Source: Phycisphaerae bacterium
GTDB taxonomy: Bacteria > Planctomycetota > Phycisphaerae > Sedimentisphaerales > Anaerohalosphaeraceae
DNA length: 64,000 nt
Direction of reading: 5' to 3'
Assembly: GCA_014859965.1 (NCBI GenBank)
Contig: JACZKQ010000108.1
Coordinates: 83,363 to 147,362 of the forward strand
Shown here in pieces: positions 1-7,517 of this stretch. The translations under genes were made by a program, and so were the position numbers. Every line of letters begins with the position of its first letter. Positions within the stretch are counted from its first letter, which is position 1. The notes under the pieces are model-generated. The model was not told the DNA's origin, ran no database searches, and saw only the letters and a list, made by a program, of their open reading frames with translations.

Positions 1-395
1 CGGAACTTGACCGCCGGATGATCGGCGCGGTCGGCGCCGGTTACCAGTGGGTGGAATCGGACCGGATGAACTTCGCGACTGAAGCTGGTATTGCCTACCT
101 GACCGAGCGGTTCACAAACAACACGCCCGGCAACAGCGAGGTCTCAGCCCAGGCGGGCTATCATTTTGACATGAAGCTCAATGACCGGCTCAAGTTTATT
201 AACGATTTGACTTATTATCCCAGTTTCGGTCAATTTTCCGATTACTTTCTGACCACCACCGCCGAACTCCGGGCGACGCTGACGAAGAACATGTATGCGA
301 ATTTCAGAGTTCTGTTCGATTACGACACCTCGCCCGCCGCGGACAAGGGCCGCACGGATGTCAAATATATCCTGGGTGTGGGTGCGGACTTCTGA
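1..395 (+). CDS. DUF481-type outer-membrane beta-barrel protein (3' end only)
   Basis: The reading frame is already open at base 3 and runs off the left edge, so only the last 131 residues are visible. They show alternating hydrophobic/polar strands (GAGYQWVE, AELRATLTKNMYANFRVLF) and end in the aromatic tail ILGVGADF, as expected for a beta-barrel whose last strand carries the assembly signal. The pattern fits the DUF481/YdiY family of salt-induced outer-membrane proteins, where a conserved segment with KLNDRLKFINDLTYYPS precedes the last strands. Its function is not established. It converges on the MazG-like gene, and the gap between them holds that gene's terminator. Confidence 0.7.
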   Translation, partial: ELDRRMIGAVGAGYQWVESDRMNFATEAGIAYLTERFTNNTPGNSEVSAQAGYHFDMKLNDRLKFINDLTYYPSFGQFSDYFLTTTAELRATLTKNMYANFRVLFDYDTSPAADKGRTDVKYILGVGADF

Positions 396-596
396 TCGCG
401 CCCCCGATGAGGACAAGGGCCCGTTGCATTTGGCAGGCTTGCGCCGGACTTATAGCGACCCAGCCGGTGGTGAGCGGGCATCCCAAGGTATGACGCGTCC
501 ATCGTGCCGTCGCAGTTGAGGTCCGCCCCAGGCGCAGGTTATGCCCACGTGTCGGCCTCGTCGTCGGCTCGGACAGGAAGGCCCGACCATGGTGCG

Positions 597-630
597 AAAA
601 AAATCGGCGGCGGCCAAAGCCGCCGCCGAT
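597..630 (-). terminator. Rho-independent terminator of the MazG-like gene
   Basis: A 12-bp perfect stem (603-614 with 619-630) closes on a 4-base CAAA loop. On the minus strand it is followed by seven T residues (597-603). It lies six bases past the stop of the minus-strand gene at 636-899. This is a textbook intrinsic terminator. Confidence 0.9.
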
Positions 631-635
631 CCTAT

Positions 636-899
636 TCACTTGAAGCCTTCGACGCCTCGCTCTGTGTACTTTTTACATGCTTCTTCGAGGTCGACGCCGT
701 TTATGTTGGCCAAAGTGCACAGCCACGCAAGTACATCGGCGAATTCACCTTCTTTTTCCGCCTGATCGCTGCCGTGCAGTGCAGTGGCCAGTTCGCCCAC
801 CTCTTCGATAAACCACATATACGTGGCGGGCGTTCCGCGCTGCCTGTCTCGCTTACCGTACTTCGCATCGATAAGCTTCTGAAAATCGCGGAGTTCCAT
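636..899 (-). CDS. MazG-like nucleotide pyrophosphohydrolase
   Basis: This 87-residue all-helical protein belongs to the MazG/all-alpha NTP pyrophosphatase superfamily, which hydrolyses (d)NTPs to the monophosphate and pyrophosphate with Mg2+. The metal-binding signature is visible: E32-E33-x-x-E36 (FIEEVGEL) on one helix and E52-x-x-D55 (EFADVLAWL) on the next. The length matches the short single-domain members rather than full-length MazG. It lies 18 bp downstream of the Rrf2-family regulator on the same strand, so the two are probably co-transcribed, and a strong terminator follows it. The preferred nucleotide cannot be read from sequence; a house-cleaning role is the usual assignment. Confidence 0.85.
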   Translation of the reverse strand: MELRDFQKLIDAKYGKRDRQRGTPATYMWFIEEVGELATALHGSDQAEKEGEFADVLAWLCTLANINGVDLEEACKKYTERGVEGFK

Positions 900-917
900 A
901 ACGAAGCTCTTAGAGGC

Positions 918-1316
918 TTACTCGGCCAGCATCTTGGACAGTTTGGCCTTTTCGTAAATGGCCCGGACCTCCTTCGTGGCCTTCTCGCAGACCTCTTCCA
1001 TCTTCATGCTGAACGGGGCATTGCTTGTCTGCTCCGCCAGATGGAGATGGCTCATCAGCGGCCCGTCCACGGCTTCGATGATCTGAAGCAGCGTGATGTT
1101 CTCGGCCGGATGCGCCAGGAAGAAGCCGCCGCGCGGGCCGCGCTTGCTTCGCAACACATTTGCCCGTACCAGCTGCTGAAGGATCTTCAGCAAGTACTCC
1201 AAAGGAATATTGTATTCCTTTGAAACACGTGCTGCTAACACCGCGCCATCCTTGTAGTGCATCGCGATGTACCCGACCGCTACCAGTGCATACCCTGTTG
1301 ACCTGCTAATCTTCAT
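918..1316 (-). CDS. Rrf2-family transcriptional regulator
   Basis: This 132-residue protein has the Rrf2 winged helix-turn-helix at the N-terminus: MKISRSTGYALVAVGYIA, then a recognition helix in IPLEYLLKILQQL and the wing KRGPRGGFFLA. The dimerisation helix follows (EEVCEKATKEVRAIYEKAKL). Fe-S members such as IscR, NsrR and RsrR carry three clustered cysteines in the loop before the long helix. Here only one cysteine (EEVCEKA) is present, so ligation of a cluster in the usual way is unlikely. The start is supported by GGAGGT six bases upstream. It leads the two-gene unit with the MazG-like enzyme. Confidence 0.88.
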   Translation of the reverse strand: MKISRSTGYALVAVGYIAMHYKDGAVLAARVSKEYNIPLEYLLKILQQLVRANVLRSKRGPRGGFFLAHPAENITLLQIIEAVDGPLMSHLHLAEQTSNAPFSMKMEEVCEKATKEVRAIYEKAKLSKMLAE

Positions 1317-1331
1317 GTTCGTACCTCCAAA

Positions 1332-1351
1332 TCAGTAATCCACCTTACTAA
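1332..1351 (-). promoter_or_regulatory. Dyad upstream of the Rrf2 gene, candidate autoregulatory operator
   Basis: The arms TCAGTAA (1332-1338) and TTACTAA (1345-1351) form an inverted repeat with one mismatch and a 6-bp spacer, just upstream of the ribosome binding site of the Rrf2 gene. Rrf2 proteins bind dyads as dimers and commonly autoregulate. Assigning this dyad to the regulator is inference from position only. Confidence 0.35.
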
Positions 1352-1698
1352 AACAATCCCTACTATGACGTTAATACACGCACCTGCACGTTTTTACTTT
1401 AATCGAGTGTCTTTTGTTCTAAGATTTTGGTGTACTTTGTGCGGATAACAACCGACACCATCGCAGCTATTATCGTACAAAACAATCCTGATCATTCGGC
1501 GTCATTATCCTCATTTATCGACCAGGCCGCAAGCGTATAATGCCCAAAGGATAAAGTTTTTTTGTTACGCCAAAAAATGTCATGACTATTGAATTCTGAT
1601 TTATCCGTATTGGCGCCGAGCCCGTATTATCCACGAGCCAGTGGACTTTTCAAGAGTTATGGTCAAAAAAACAGAAAATTTTAAGCCGCGCGACCCTC
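1352..1698. other. AT-rich intergenic stretch between divergent genes
   Basis: About 350 bases without a supported gene separate the Rrf2 gene (minus) from the STAS gene (plus). The stretch is visibly richer in A/T than the coding regions around it. It contains one isolated TATAAT-like hexamer at 1536-1541 without a good -35 partner, and several T runs. I see no structured RNA or repeat in it. Confidence 0.5.
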
Positions 1699-1727
1699 TT
1701 GACAGGAGGGTGCCGGTCCCCTAAGAT
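1699..1727 (+). promoter_or_regulatory. Sigma-70 promoter of the STAS gene
   Basis: A perfect TTGACA (1699-1704) is followed after 17 bp by TAAGAT (1722-1727). Transcription would start near 1734, about 24 bases before the STAS start codon. A small inverted repeat (CCCTC/GAGGG) straddles the -35 box and could bind a regulator. Confidence 0.75.
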
Positions 1728-1757
1728 TCCCGCTTTGAGATAGAACAGCAGGAGAAA

Positions 1758-2120
1758 ATGATGGATCTATTGAGTCCTAAAATTTCGGTGGAATACGTTC
1801 AAAACGCCACAATAACTACACTTACAGACCAAAAGATTTTGGAGCAGGCCGACATACAGGCACTTGAAAACTCCATTATGCCGCTCGTTGACTCGTCCGC
1901 CAAGATAAATTTGATCATGGATTTTTCAAATGTGAAGTTCTTAACAAGCGCGGTGCTGGGCCTTCTCATTCGCATAAGTAAAAAAGTCTACGAATCGCAG
2001 GGCCGGTTAAGGCTCTGCGGCATCGACGCCAAGATTCTGGAAATTTTTAAGATTACGCGTCTGGACCGGGTCTTCGAAATTTATGAGGACCGATACGATG
2101 CACTGCAAGGTCTGAAATAG
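1758..2120 (+). CDS. STAS-domain anti-anti-sigma factor (SpoIIAA-like)
   Basis: This 120-residue single STAS domain is of the anti-sigma-factor-antagonist type. In the partner-switching scheme such proteins bind a serine kinase/anti-sigma factor and are inactivated by phosphorylation of a serine at the start of helix 2. The corresponding segment here is DFSNVKFLTSAVLGLLIRI, with S/T residues at the expected place (VKFLTSA). An AGGAG sits upstream of two consecutive ATG codons; the first is used here. The gene is followed 110 bp later by an RsbW-like kinase, its likely partner. No PP2C phosphatase or sigma factor lies next to the pair. Confidence 0.85.
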   Translation: MMDLLSPKISVEYVQNATITTLTDQKILEQADIQALENSIMPLVDSSAKINLIMDFSNVKFLTSAVLGLLIRISKKVYESQGRLRLCGIDAKILEIFKITRLDRVFEIYEDRYDALQGLK

Positions 2121-2230
2121 CCGTGGGCGGGGCGTGTCGTTTGCAGGCCGATTCCTGCATGTGCATGTCCGGAGCGAATGTTTCACTGCACAAAATTCGG
2201 GAGGCGTCGTCGTTTTGACGATATAACCTT

Positions 2231-2665
2231 ATGGCTCGCGAAGGTCTCGTCCACAAGTCCAGGGTTGTTGCCGGCAGTGTCACGGCGGTTGAGGCGCTGT
2301 GTCGTGAACTGCTTGAGGATGTGCAGCAATTCGGTTTTGACGAGGACGCGGTGTTCGGAATTCACCTGGCGATGGAGGAAGCGGTCCTCAACGCAGTCAA
2401 GCACGGCAACGGGGGTGACGAGACAAGGAGCGTGCGGGTCGAGTGCCGCATAGGACCTGATGAATTCGACATCTCGATCGCCGATGAAGGCGGCGGGTTT
2501 AATCCCGACGCCGTGCCCGATCCGCGAAGTGAAGAGAACCTGTGCAAGAGCAGCGGGCGGGGGGTGCTCCTGATGCGTGCCTATATGGACGTGGTCGAAT
2601 ACAACGAAGCGGGCAACTGCGTCCATATGATAAAGTACAGGTCAGGGAGAAAGCCGGCGGAGTGA
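2231..2665 (+). CDS. RsbW/SpoIIAB-like anti-sigma factor serine kinase (GHKL ATPase)
   Basis: This 144-residue HATPase_c domain shows the GHKL motifs. The N box is in MEEAVLNAVKHGN, the G1 box is IADEGGGFNP and the G2 region is SSGRGVLLMRAYMD. It resembles RsbW-type switch kinases, which sequester a sigma factor or another target and phosphorylate a STAS antagonist. The STAS gene lies directly upstream on the same strand, so partner switching between the two is likely. The regulated target is not encoded nearby, so it could be a sigma factor elsewhere or a non-transcriptional target. Confidence 0.85.
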   Translation: MAREGLVHKSRVVAGSVTAVEALCRELLEDVQQFGFDEDAVFGIHLAMEEAVLNAVKHGNGGDETRSVRVECRIGPDEFDISIADEGGGFNPDAVPDPRSEENLCKSSGRGVLLMRAYMDVVEYNEAGNCVHMIKYRSGRKPAE

Positions 2666-2702
2666 AGGATCGGGGTTCGCAGTAAAGGGATTGGAAGCGC
2701 GC

Positions 2703-3356
2703 ATGGCAAAGGTTACGATCAAGACCGTGGTTTTGATAATGGGTGTGGCAGGAATATGCGGTTGCGGTGGTCCGCAGATCGAGGCGCCGCGCATTACCGG
2801 GCAGGTTCGCAGGCCGCAGCCAACCGAACCAATAGTCGTCCAGCCTGCGCCCAGTTACAACCCGTCTCCCACCTCCTATCCTCCGGGATGGGTGCCTTCG
2901 CCGAGCCGCGAAAAGCGATGGAAAGCGATCATCATTCACCATTCCGCGACAGACAGCGGCAGCATGTCCGTTTTTGATGAGTATCATCGCAACGGCAATA
3001 ACTGGGACGGCATTGGTTATGCATTCGTGATCGGCAACGGCCGAGGCAGCGGCGATGGGCAGGTCGAGGTGACTTACCGCTGGCGCGATCAGGTGCCCGG
3101 CGCTCACTGCGGCGGCACGCCGGACAACTGGGCGAACGTGGACGGCATCGGCGTATGCCTGGTCGGGGATTTCACGAAGACCCGCCCCACATATCGGCAA
3201 ATGCAGGCGCTCAAGACGCTGGTGCGATTTCTTCAGAAGCGTTACAGGATACCAACAACCAACGTTTACGGCCACGCGGACACGCCCGGCTACACCAAGG
3301 GCTCGGTTTGCCCGGGGCGGTACTTCCCTATGGCGACCTTTAAAGGCTCATTGTAG
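2703..3356 (+). CDS. N-acetylmuramoyl-L-alanine amidase (Amidase_2), lipoprotein
   Basis: The 217-residue protein has an N-terminal hydrophobic segment ending in ICGC, so Cys21 is the likely lipidated residue. A Pro-rich linker follows, then an Amidase_2/PGRP domain from about residue 75. The expected zinc ligands are present: a histidine in IIIHHSAT, a histidine in YGHADTPG and the cysteine in SVCPGRYFP. It should cleave the bond between MurNAc and the stem peptide in the periplasm, for wall remodelling or recycling. ATG at 2703 is chosen; a TTG at 2691 in the same frame abuts an AAAGGGA, which leaves it no normal spacing. It lies 37 bp after the anti-sigma kinase. Confidence 0.85.
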   Translation: MAKVTIKTVVLIMGVAGICGCGGPQIEAPRITGQVRRPQPTEPIVVQPAPSYNPSPTSYPPGWVPSPSREKRWKAIIIHHSATDSGSMSVFDEYHRNGNNWDGIGYAFVIGNGRGSGDGQVEVTYRWRDQVPGAHCGGTPDNWANVDGIGVCLVGDFTKTRPTYRQMQALKTLVRFLQKRYRIPTTNVYGHADTPGYTKGSVCPGRYFPMATFKGSL

Positions 3357-3596
3357 AGTCGTCGTGACAGCCGGTTTCAAGGCGACTCCGGCCGTACATG
3401 GCTTTGAGCGTGGCCTCACCTCGCACAAGTTGCCGCCCCATATCCTGCGTCTACCATTCTGCTTTGACGCTGGTATATTCCACACTTCCTGCGATTTTCC
3501 GGATTATGCCGACCGTAGCGAAAGTCGCGCCCGTTTTGGGCCGAAATATCCGGACATAGAAGTTACCCGTCCGTGGAATACAGCCAGGAATTCGCA

Positions 3597-4067
3597 ATGA
3601 AGATATATGACAGTTTGTTTGATGCGTCCGATATGCTTTTTGAGCAGGTGGTGCGGCGTTTGACGGACACCTTTGTAGAGGAAGGACCCGTATTGGCCGT
3701 CCTGGATGGAAGGGGAGGGTGCTGGTCGACATCCCCGCAGCAGTTTGAGCGGCTATATGCCCGGCAGGACCTGTTGGCGGAGTGCTGTTCGCGCGTGGGT
3801 GATGGGTGGGAGCCTGTGATGACCACGATAGGCGGCTGGGCAATTCTGGCGGGCCAGCTCCGTACAGACCAGCGGCACCACGGCTATGTTATTATCGGGG
3901 TGCCTGTGGATGACAGGCAGCATGCGGCCGTTAATCAGCCGCTCCTGGAAATGCTTCTCAACCAGATCAATACGATCGCGGAACTCATCGAGAAGAATAA
4001 CATGCTTCATCATCAGCAACTCAAGGCCATGAGCAGGGCAGGCAAAGAGCCGTCCTGCGTCAACTGA
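3597..4067 (+). CDS. Conserved protein with sensor-like domain and C-terminal coiled coil
   Basis: I do not recognise a named family. The 156-residue protein begins with a helix (SLFDASDMLFEQVVRRLTD). A compact alpha/beta region follows, with VLAVLDGRGGCWS and HGYVIIGVPVDD, reminiscent of GAF or PocR-like ligand-binding folds. It ends in a long helix (LLEMLLNQINTIAELIEKNN) typical of the linker between a sensor and a kinase, but no output domain follows. ATG at 3597 has AGGA nine bases upstream; an in-frame GTG at 3573 has no ribosome binding site. Proximity to the STAS/kinase pair suggests signalling, which is inference. Confidence 0.6.
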   Translation: MKIYDSLFDASDMLFEQVVRRLTDTFVEEGPVLAVLDGRGGCWSTSPQQFERLYARQDLLAECCSRVGDGWEPVMTTIGGWAILAGQLRTDQRHHGYVIIGVPVDDRQHAAVNQPLLEMLLNQINTIAELIEKNNMLHHQQLKAMSRAGKEPSCVN

Positions 4068-4141
4068 GGACGACCGTCATGTCGCTTTGTCGCAGGGCCG
4101 TGCTGCAGGTGCCATTTGAGGCGTGTTAAGCCAACTTTGGT

Positions 4142-4170
4142 TTTGCATTTTCGGTCGAGGGTGCTATAAT
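4142..4170 (+). promoter_or_regulatory. Promoter of the GH10-like gene
   Basis: A perfect TATAAT (4165-4170) carries the extended -10 TG (4162-4163). TTGCAT at 4143-4148 lies 16 bp upstream. The expected start is near 4177, leaving a leader of about 43 bases before the TTG start at 4220. Confidence 0.7.
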
Positions 4171-4219
4171 CCCCGTTCCTGTTTTTCCGGCGAACCGAGT
4201 TATATAGACGGGGATCAAC

Positions 4220-5698
4220 TTGAAGTTTCAGGTTTTCAAAGACGGTAAACCTGCTGAGGAATTCACGCTGGCGGCGGCCTACCTGTTCGGGGCCGACAGC
4301 ATTCCCTTGCACACCACCGAAAAGATCAAGTTCAAGAACGGCATTATCGATTGTAAGCGAAAGAGCTGTGATGCCGCGGGACTGGCCCTGCTTTGGCCCG
4401 TGGAGGGCTTTGGCCGGTTTCTGCTGCCTACAACACGCCTGCCCGAACGCAAGGAACCCTATATACTTAACGTGGAACTGGCTCGCGCACGGCTTATGCA
4501 GATCACGCTGAAACGCGAGGACTGGGCAATTTTCGAAGAGGAGAACGGCATTGCTGAAATGGCCAATGAGGCGACTCACCTGTTCGTGGAGGCCCTGAAG
4601 CACATTAAGGATGTCTCCCGGGCCTCTCAGCTTGCAGACGAGTCGCTCAAGAAGGCCCTGATCTTCTCGGAAAAACTGGCTTCGAAGCATGCGGATGTAT
4701 ACATGGAAGCCCGATGCCGTAAGAAGGGTCTGGGGCGCCATAGCCTTGGCTGCACGATAGATCCGTCCCTGATGGGAGAAGAGCGCTATCGCAAATGGCT
4801 CCTGGAGATGTTCGGCTTTGTCACGATTCCCGTCAGTTGGCGGCAGATCGAGCCGGAGCGGGGGCGTTTTGATTGCACGGTGATCGACCGGTGCATCGAG
4901 CTTCTTGCGGGCAGGCGGCTGGCGATTTGTGTGGGGCCATTGCTGTGCTTCGAGGAATCTCAACTCCCCCGGTGGCTGCCCCGCGGCAAGTGGGAATTCG
5001 AGAAAATACGCGAATGCGCCTACGAATTTGTCTCGCAAATGGTAACCCGATACAGCCGTCACATTCACGCATGGCGGCTTATCAGCGGGATGAACGCCTG
5101 CAATTACTTTGGTTTCAATTTCGAACAGATTATCGAAATGACGCGCACCGCCTGCCTGGCGGCGCGATCGGCCGATACGAAGTCCCGCAAGATTGTCGAG
5201 ATTCTTCTGCCGTGGGGTGAGTACTACGCCCAGGACCGCGAAACGGTTCCGCCGCTGGTGTATGCCGACATGGTTATCCAGAGCGGCATCACTTTCGACT
5301 CTTTTGGCTTGAAGATTGAAATAGGCAAAAACGAGATCGGCCGGCAGGTGCGGGATCTGCTGGAGATATCTTCTCGGCTGGACTATTTTGCCGCCGTAGC
5401 CAAACCGGTGCATATCACCGGTGTGGCCGTTCCCAGTGCGGTCGCCATAGGCGACCAGGAGTGCCCTGTCGCCGGCATGTGGCGGAGGCCGTGGGACCAG
5501 ACGACCCAGAGCGAATGGCTGGACAAGATGTACCGGATCGCTCTCGGTAAACCGTTTGTCAATTCGGTCACCTACTCATCGCTGGCCGATACCGACGATC
5601 TTGAGATCCGGGAGAGCGGACTGCTCGCCAGAGACTTTGCGCCCAAAGAAGCGTTCTTGACTTTGGCAAAGATGCAGAAGATGATCTTAAACCGGTAG
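4220..5698 (+). CDS. GH10-like TIM-barrel protein lacking catalytic glutamates
   Basis: The 492-residue protein has an N-terminal domain of about 170 residues and then a barrel that reads like glycoside hydrolase family 10 (beta-1,4-xylanases): VTIPVSWRQIEPERGRFD, then ICVGPLLCF, then a strand-4 segment AWRLISGMNACN. In GH10 the acid/base Glu sits in the strand-4 WDVVNE motif and the nucleophile in the strand-7 TELD motif. Here these positions read ISGMNA and HITGVAVP, so both Glu are absent. There is no signal peptide. The start is a TTG with GGGGA in front. It is probably a carbohydrate-binding or otherwise non-hydrolytic protein. Confidence 0.7.
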   Translation: MKFQVFKDGKPAEEFTLAAAYLFGADSIPLHTTEKIKFKNGIIDCKRKSCDAAGLALLWPVEGFGRFLLPTTRLPERKEPYILNVELARARLMQITLKREDWAIFEEENGIAEMANEATHLFVEALKHIKDVSRASQLADESLKKALIFSEKLASKHADVYMEARCRKKGLGRHSLGCTIDPSLMGEERYRKWLLEMFGFVTIPVSWRQIEPERGRFDCTVIDRCIELLAGRRLAICVGPLLCFEESQLPRWLPRGKWEFEKIRECAYEFVSQMVTRYSRHIHAWRLISGMNACNYFGFNFEQIIEMTRTACLAARSADTKSRKIVEILLPWGEYYAQDRETVPPLVYADMVIQSGITFDSFGLKIEIGKNEIGRQVRDLLEISSRLDYFAAVAKPVHITGVAVPSAVAIGDQECPVAGMWRRPWDQTTQSEWLDKMYRIALGKPFVNSVTYSSLADTDDLEIRESGLLARDFAPKEAFLTLAKMQKMILNR

Positions 5699-5752
5699 GG
5701 CTTGTGTGATTGCGCGTGCGTCTGAACCGTTTGGACAAAAAAGTGCGTCGGC

Positions 5753-6103
5753 ATGCATGAAAACGAAAACAAGGCGATGATCGGCACACAGTACAGGGGC
5801 TTTGTGCTTGCCGCGGCAGTGTGCGGTGTTCTGGGCGCCGTCTGTTCGGGTGTGTTCCTGTGCCGTGTGGGAGCAGACCCGCTCGAAATCGGCCCGGAAC
5901 TGATCAACCCCAATACAGCGGACGCGGCGAGTCTTGCGAGGCTGCCGAATATCGGGCCCAAACGGGCGCAGGCGATTGTTGCATATCGTCAGAATGCGAC
6001 CGGGCAGGCTGCGGCGTTTCGAAGAGCCGAGGATATGGAGAAGGTCAGCGGCATCGGTCCGAAAACGGTAGATCGTATGCGTCCCTGGCTCATTTTTGAT
6101 TAG
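5753..6103 (+). CDS. ComEA-like membrane-anchored helix-hairpin-helix protein
   Basis: The 116-residue protein has one transmembrane segment (about residues 16-37) followed by two helix-hairpin-helix repeats. These are INPNTADAASLARLPNIGPK and the second hairpin in DMEKVSGIGPKTVDRM. ComEA proteins use this fold to bind incoming double-stranded DNA outside the cytoplasmic membrane during natural transformation. The protein is short for ComEA, having only the HhH module and no SLBB domain, as in many Gram-negative versions. A ComEC homologue is present at 21.7-24.3 kb. A non-competence DNA-binding role is possible. Confidence 0.8.
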   Translation: MHENENKAMIGTQYRGFVLAAAVCGVLGAVCSGVFLCRVGADPLEIGPELINPNTADAASLARLPNIGPKRAQAIVAYRQNATGQAAAFRRAEDMEKVSGIGPKTVDRMRPWLIFD

Positions 6104-6133
6104 ACAGCAGATTATGGAGTCGTGTAGCACGTC

Positions 6134-6622
6134 ATGGCGGACTGGGAAATAAAAAAAACATTGGGGCAGTGCTGCGGGACCGAACGGCCGTTTGAGGTGG
6201 GGGAAGAATATTTTGCCGCGCTGGTCGAGACCGAAACTGGGCTTGAGCGGCGGGATTACAGCGCCGCATACTGGGCCGAGCAGAGGCCGCAGGTGTATTG
6301 CTTCTGGAAAACTCGGATGCCCAGTGCGGAGCAGAAGAAAAAGCTTTTCGTCGATGACGAGATGCTGATGACCTTTTTCGAGCGACTGGCCGACGAAGTC
6401 GATCCCGAAAAGATCAAGTTTCGTTTCGTGCTGATGTTGATCCTCATGCGGAAGCGCAAGCTTAAATACGATGCCATGAAGATCGACGACGGCCTGGAGA
6501 CCTGGACAATGCGGGTTACCGGTGAGAACCGCAGTGTCGAGGTGGTGAACCCGCACCTTACCGAAGATCAAATCGAGCAATTGTCCTCGCAAATGGGCCA
6601 AATCCTGCAGGTGGACTTCTGA
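6134..6622 (+). CDS. Conserved hypothetical protein, planctomycete type
   Basis: The 162-residue protein has no signal peptide or membrane segment and matches no named family I know. The N-terminus (CCGTERPFEVGEEYFAAL, then a LERRDYSAAYW segment) has the look of a small treble-clef or zinc-ribbon-like module, but only the first cysteine pair is present, so zinc binding is doubtful. The middle is charged and helical (DDEMLMTFFERLADEVDPEK), and the end contains a predicted beta region (TMRVTGENRSVEVVNP). It sits two bases before a lipoprotein gene and is probably co-transcribed with it. Function unknown. Confidence 0.6.
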   Translation: MADWEIKKTLGQCCGTERPFEVGEEYFAALVETETGLERRDYSAAYWAEQRPQVYCFWKTRMPSAEQKKKLFVDDEMLMTFFERLADEVDPEKIKFRFVLMLILMRKRKLKYDAMKIDDGLETWTMRVTGENRSVEVVNPHLTEDQIEQLSSQMGQILQVDF

Positions 6623-6624
6623 TA

Positions 6625-7503
6625 ATGAAAAATATTTCAACATATCGTGTTCTTCAATTGGTCGCAACGGGCGTGATCATCTGGCTTTTCGGGGCGGGCT
6701 GCGAGCCTGCGATGCAGGATGGCCCGGTTTCGCCGATTGAGCCGGTGCGCGGCAAGCAGAACATTCACGAGGCGGTCGCGGCGCTGAATGCGCATCGCGA
6801 ACGCATCCGGCCGATTCGAGCCGGCGGCAACTGCCGGGTGGAGTGGTATGAGTCAGACGGGACCCTGAAGAGAGAAAATCCTGCGATACAGTTGCGCATG
6901 GTGCCGCCGAGCCGGCTTTATTTCGTTGGGGAGATTATCGGCAGCGAGGTTGTTCAGTTTGGGACCAATCCGCAGGAGTTCTGGTTTCGGCTCAAGCCTA
7001 AGGAGGTCAGCAGCTACTGGTGGGGAATACGCGAGACGGCCCGGAAGTGCCGAAGCGGCGGAATGCTGAATCCCGAGTCGGTGCTTGAGGCTTTGGGGAT
7101 TGTCGACATAGATGCCAACTGGACTTTGGTCGGCCGCGAGGGCTTCGATATCTTGACGCTGAACGATTTCGCCGGAATCCCCATCAAGCGAGTTTACGTC
7201 GACTGGCGGGATTATCTTGTAAGAAATATAGAGTATTTTGACGCTTATGGAGAGATCGTGGCGGCAGCGGGGATGAGCGGCTACGGCGAAGACAGCGGCG
7301 GCATTCCCGTACCGACACAGATCGCTATTCAGTACTTCCAAAGCAGCGGCGGCAGTCTTTCCATCAGCATGACGCTTCGCGGTGTTCGCTTGTTTGAGCC
7401 GACGGAGGTCCAACTCAAAGGTTTGTTCGCCCGGCCGTCTACGGATGGATTCGAGAACATTTACGTGCTGGCTGACAATTGTGAATTTGTGCGAGCCGAG
7501 TAA
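6625..7503 (+). CDS. Putative lipoprotein, possibly LolA/LolB-like fold
   Basis: The 292-residue protein starts with a lipoprotein signal ending in LFGAGC, so Cys26 is the likely lipidated residue. The mature part begins with a helix (HEAVAALNAHRERIRPIRA). A series of beta strands follows (CRVEWYESDG, IQLRMVPPSRLYFVGE, QEFWFRLKPKEVSSYWWG), an order reminiscent of the LolA/LolB or LppX half-barrel that carries lipids. This is a fold-level impression, not a family match. It is tightly linked to the preceding unknown gene and to the homocysteine methyltransferase 14 bp downstream. Confidence 0.6.
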   Translation: MKNISTYRVLQLVATGVIIWLFGAGCEPAMQDGPVSPIEPVRGKQNIHEAVAALNAHRERIRPIRAGGNCRVEWYESDGTLKRENPAIQLRMVPPSRLYFVGEIIGSEVVQFGTNPQEFWFRLKPKEVSSYWWGIRETARKCRSGGMLNPESVLEALGIVDIDANWTLVGREGFDILTLNDFAGIPIKRVYVDWRDYLVRNIEYFDAYGEIVAAAGMSGYGEDSGGIPVPTQIAIQYFQSSGGSLSISMTLRGVRLFEPTEVQLKGLFARPSTDGFENIYVLADNCEFVRAE

Positions 7504-7517
7504 CAGGAGATCGGGAC

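Noticed and set aside
504..1223. 239-codon plus-strand frame
   Set aside because: Antisense to the MazG-like and Rrf2 genes, both well supported, and it runs through their terminator.
4013..5413. 466-codon minus-strand frame across the GH10-like gene
   Set aside because: Antisense shadow caused by GC-rich codons; the plus-strand gene has a promoter, ribosome binding site and fold-level match.
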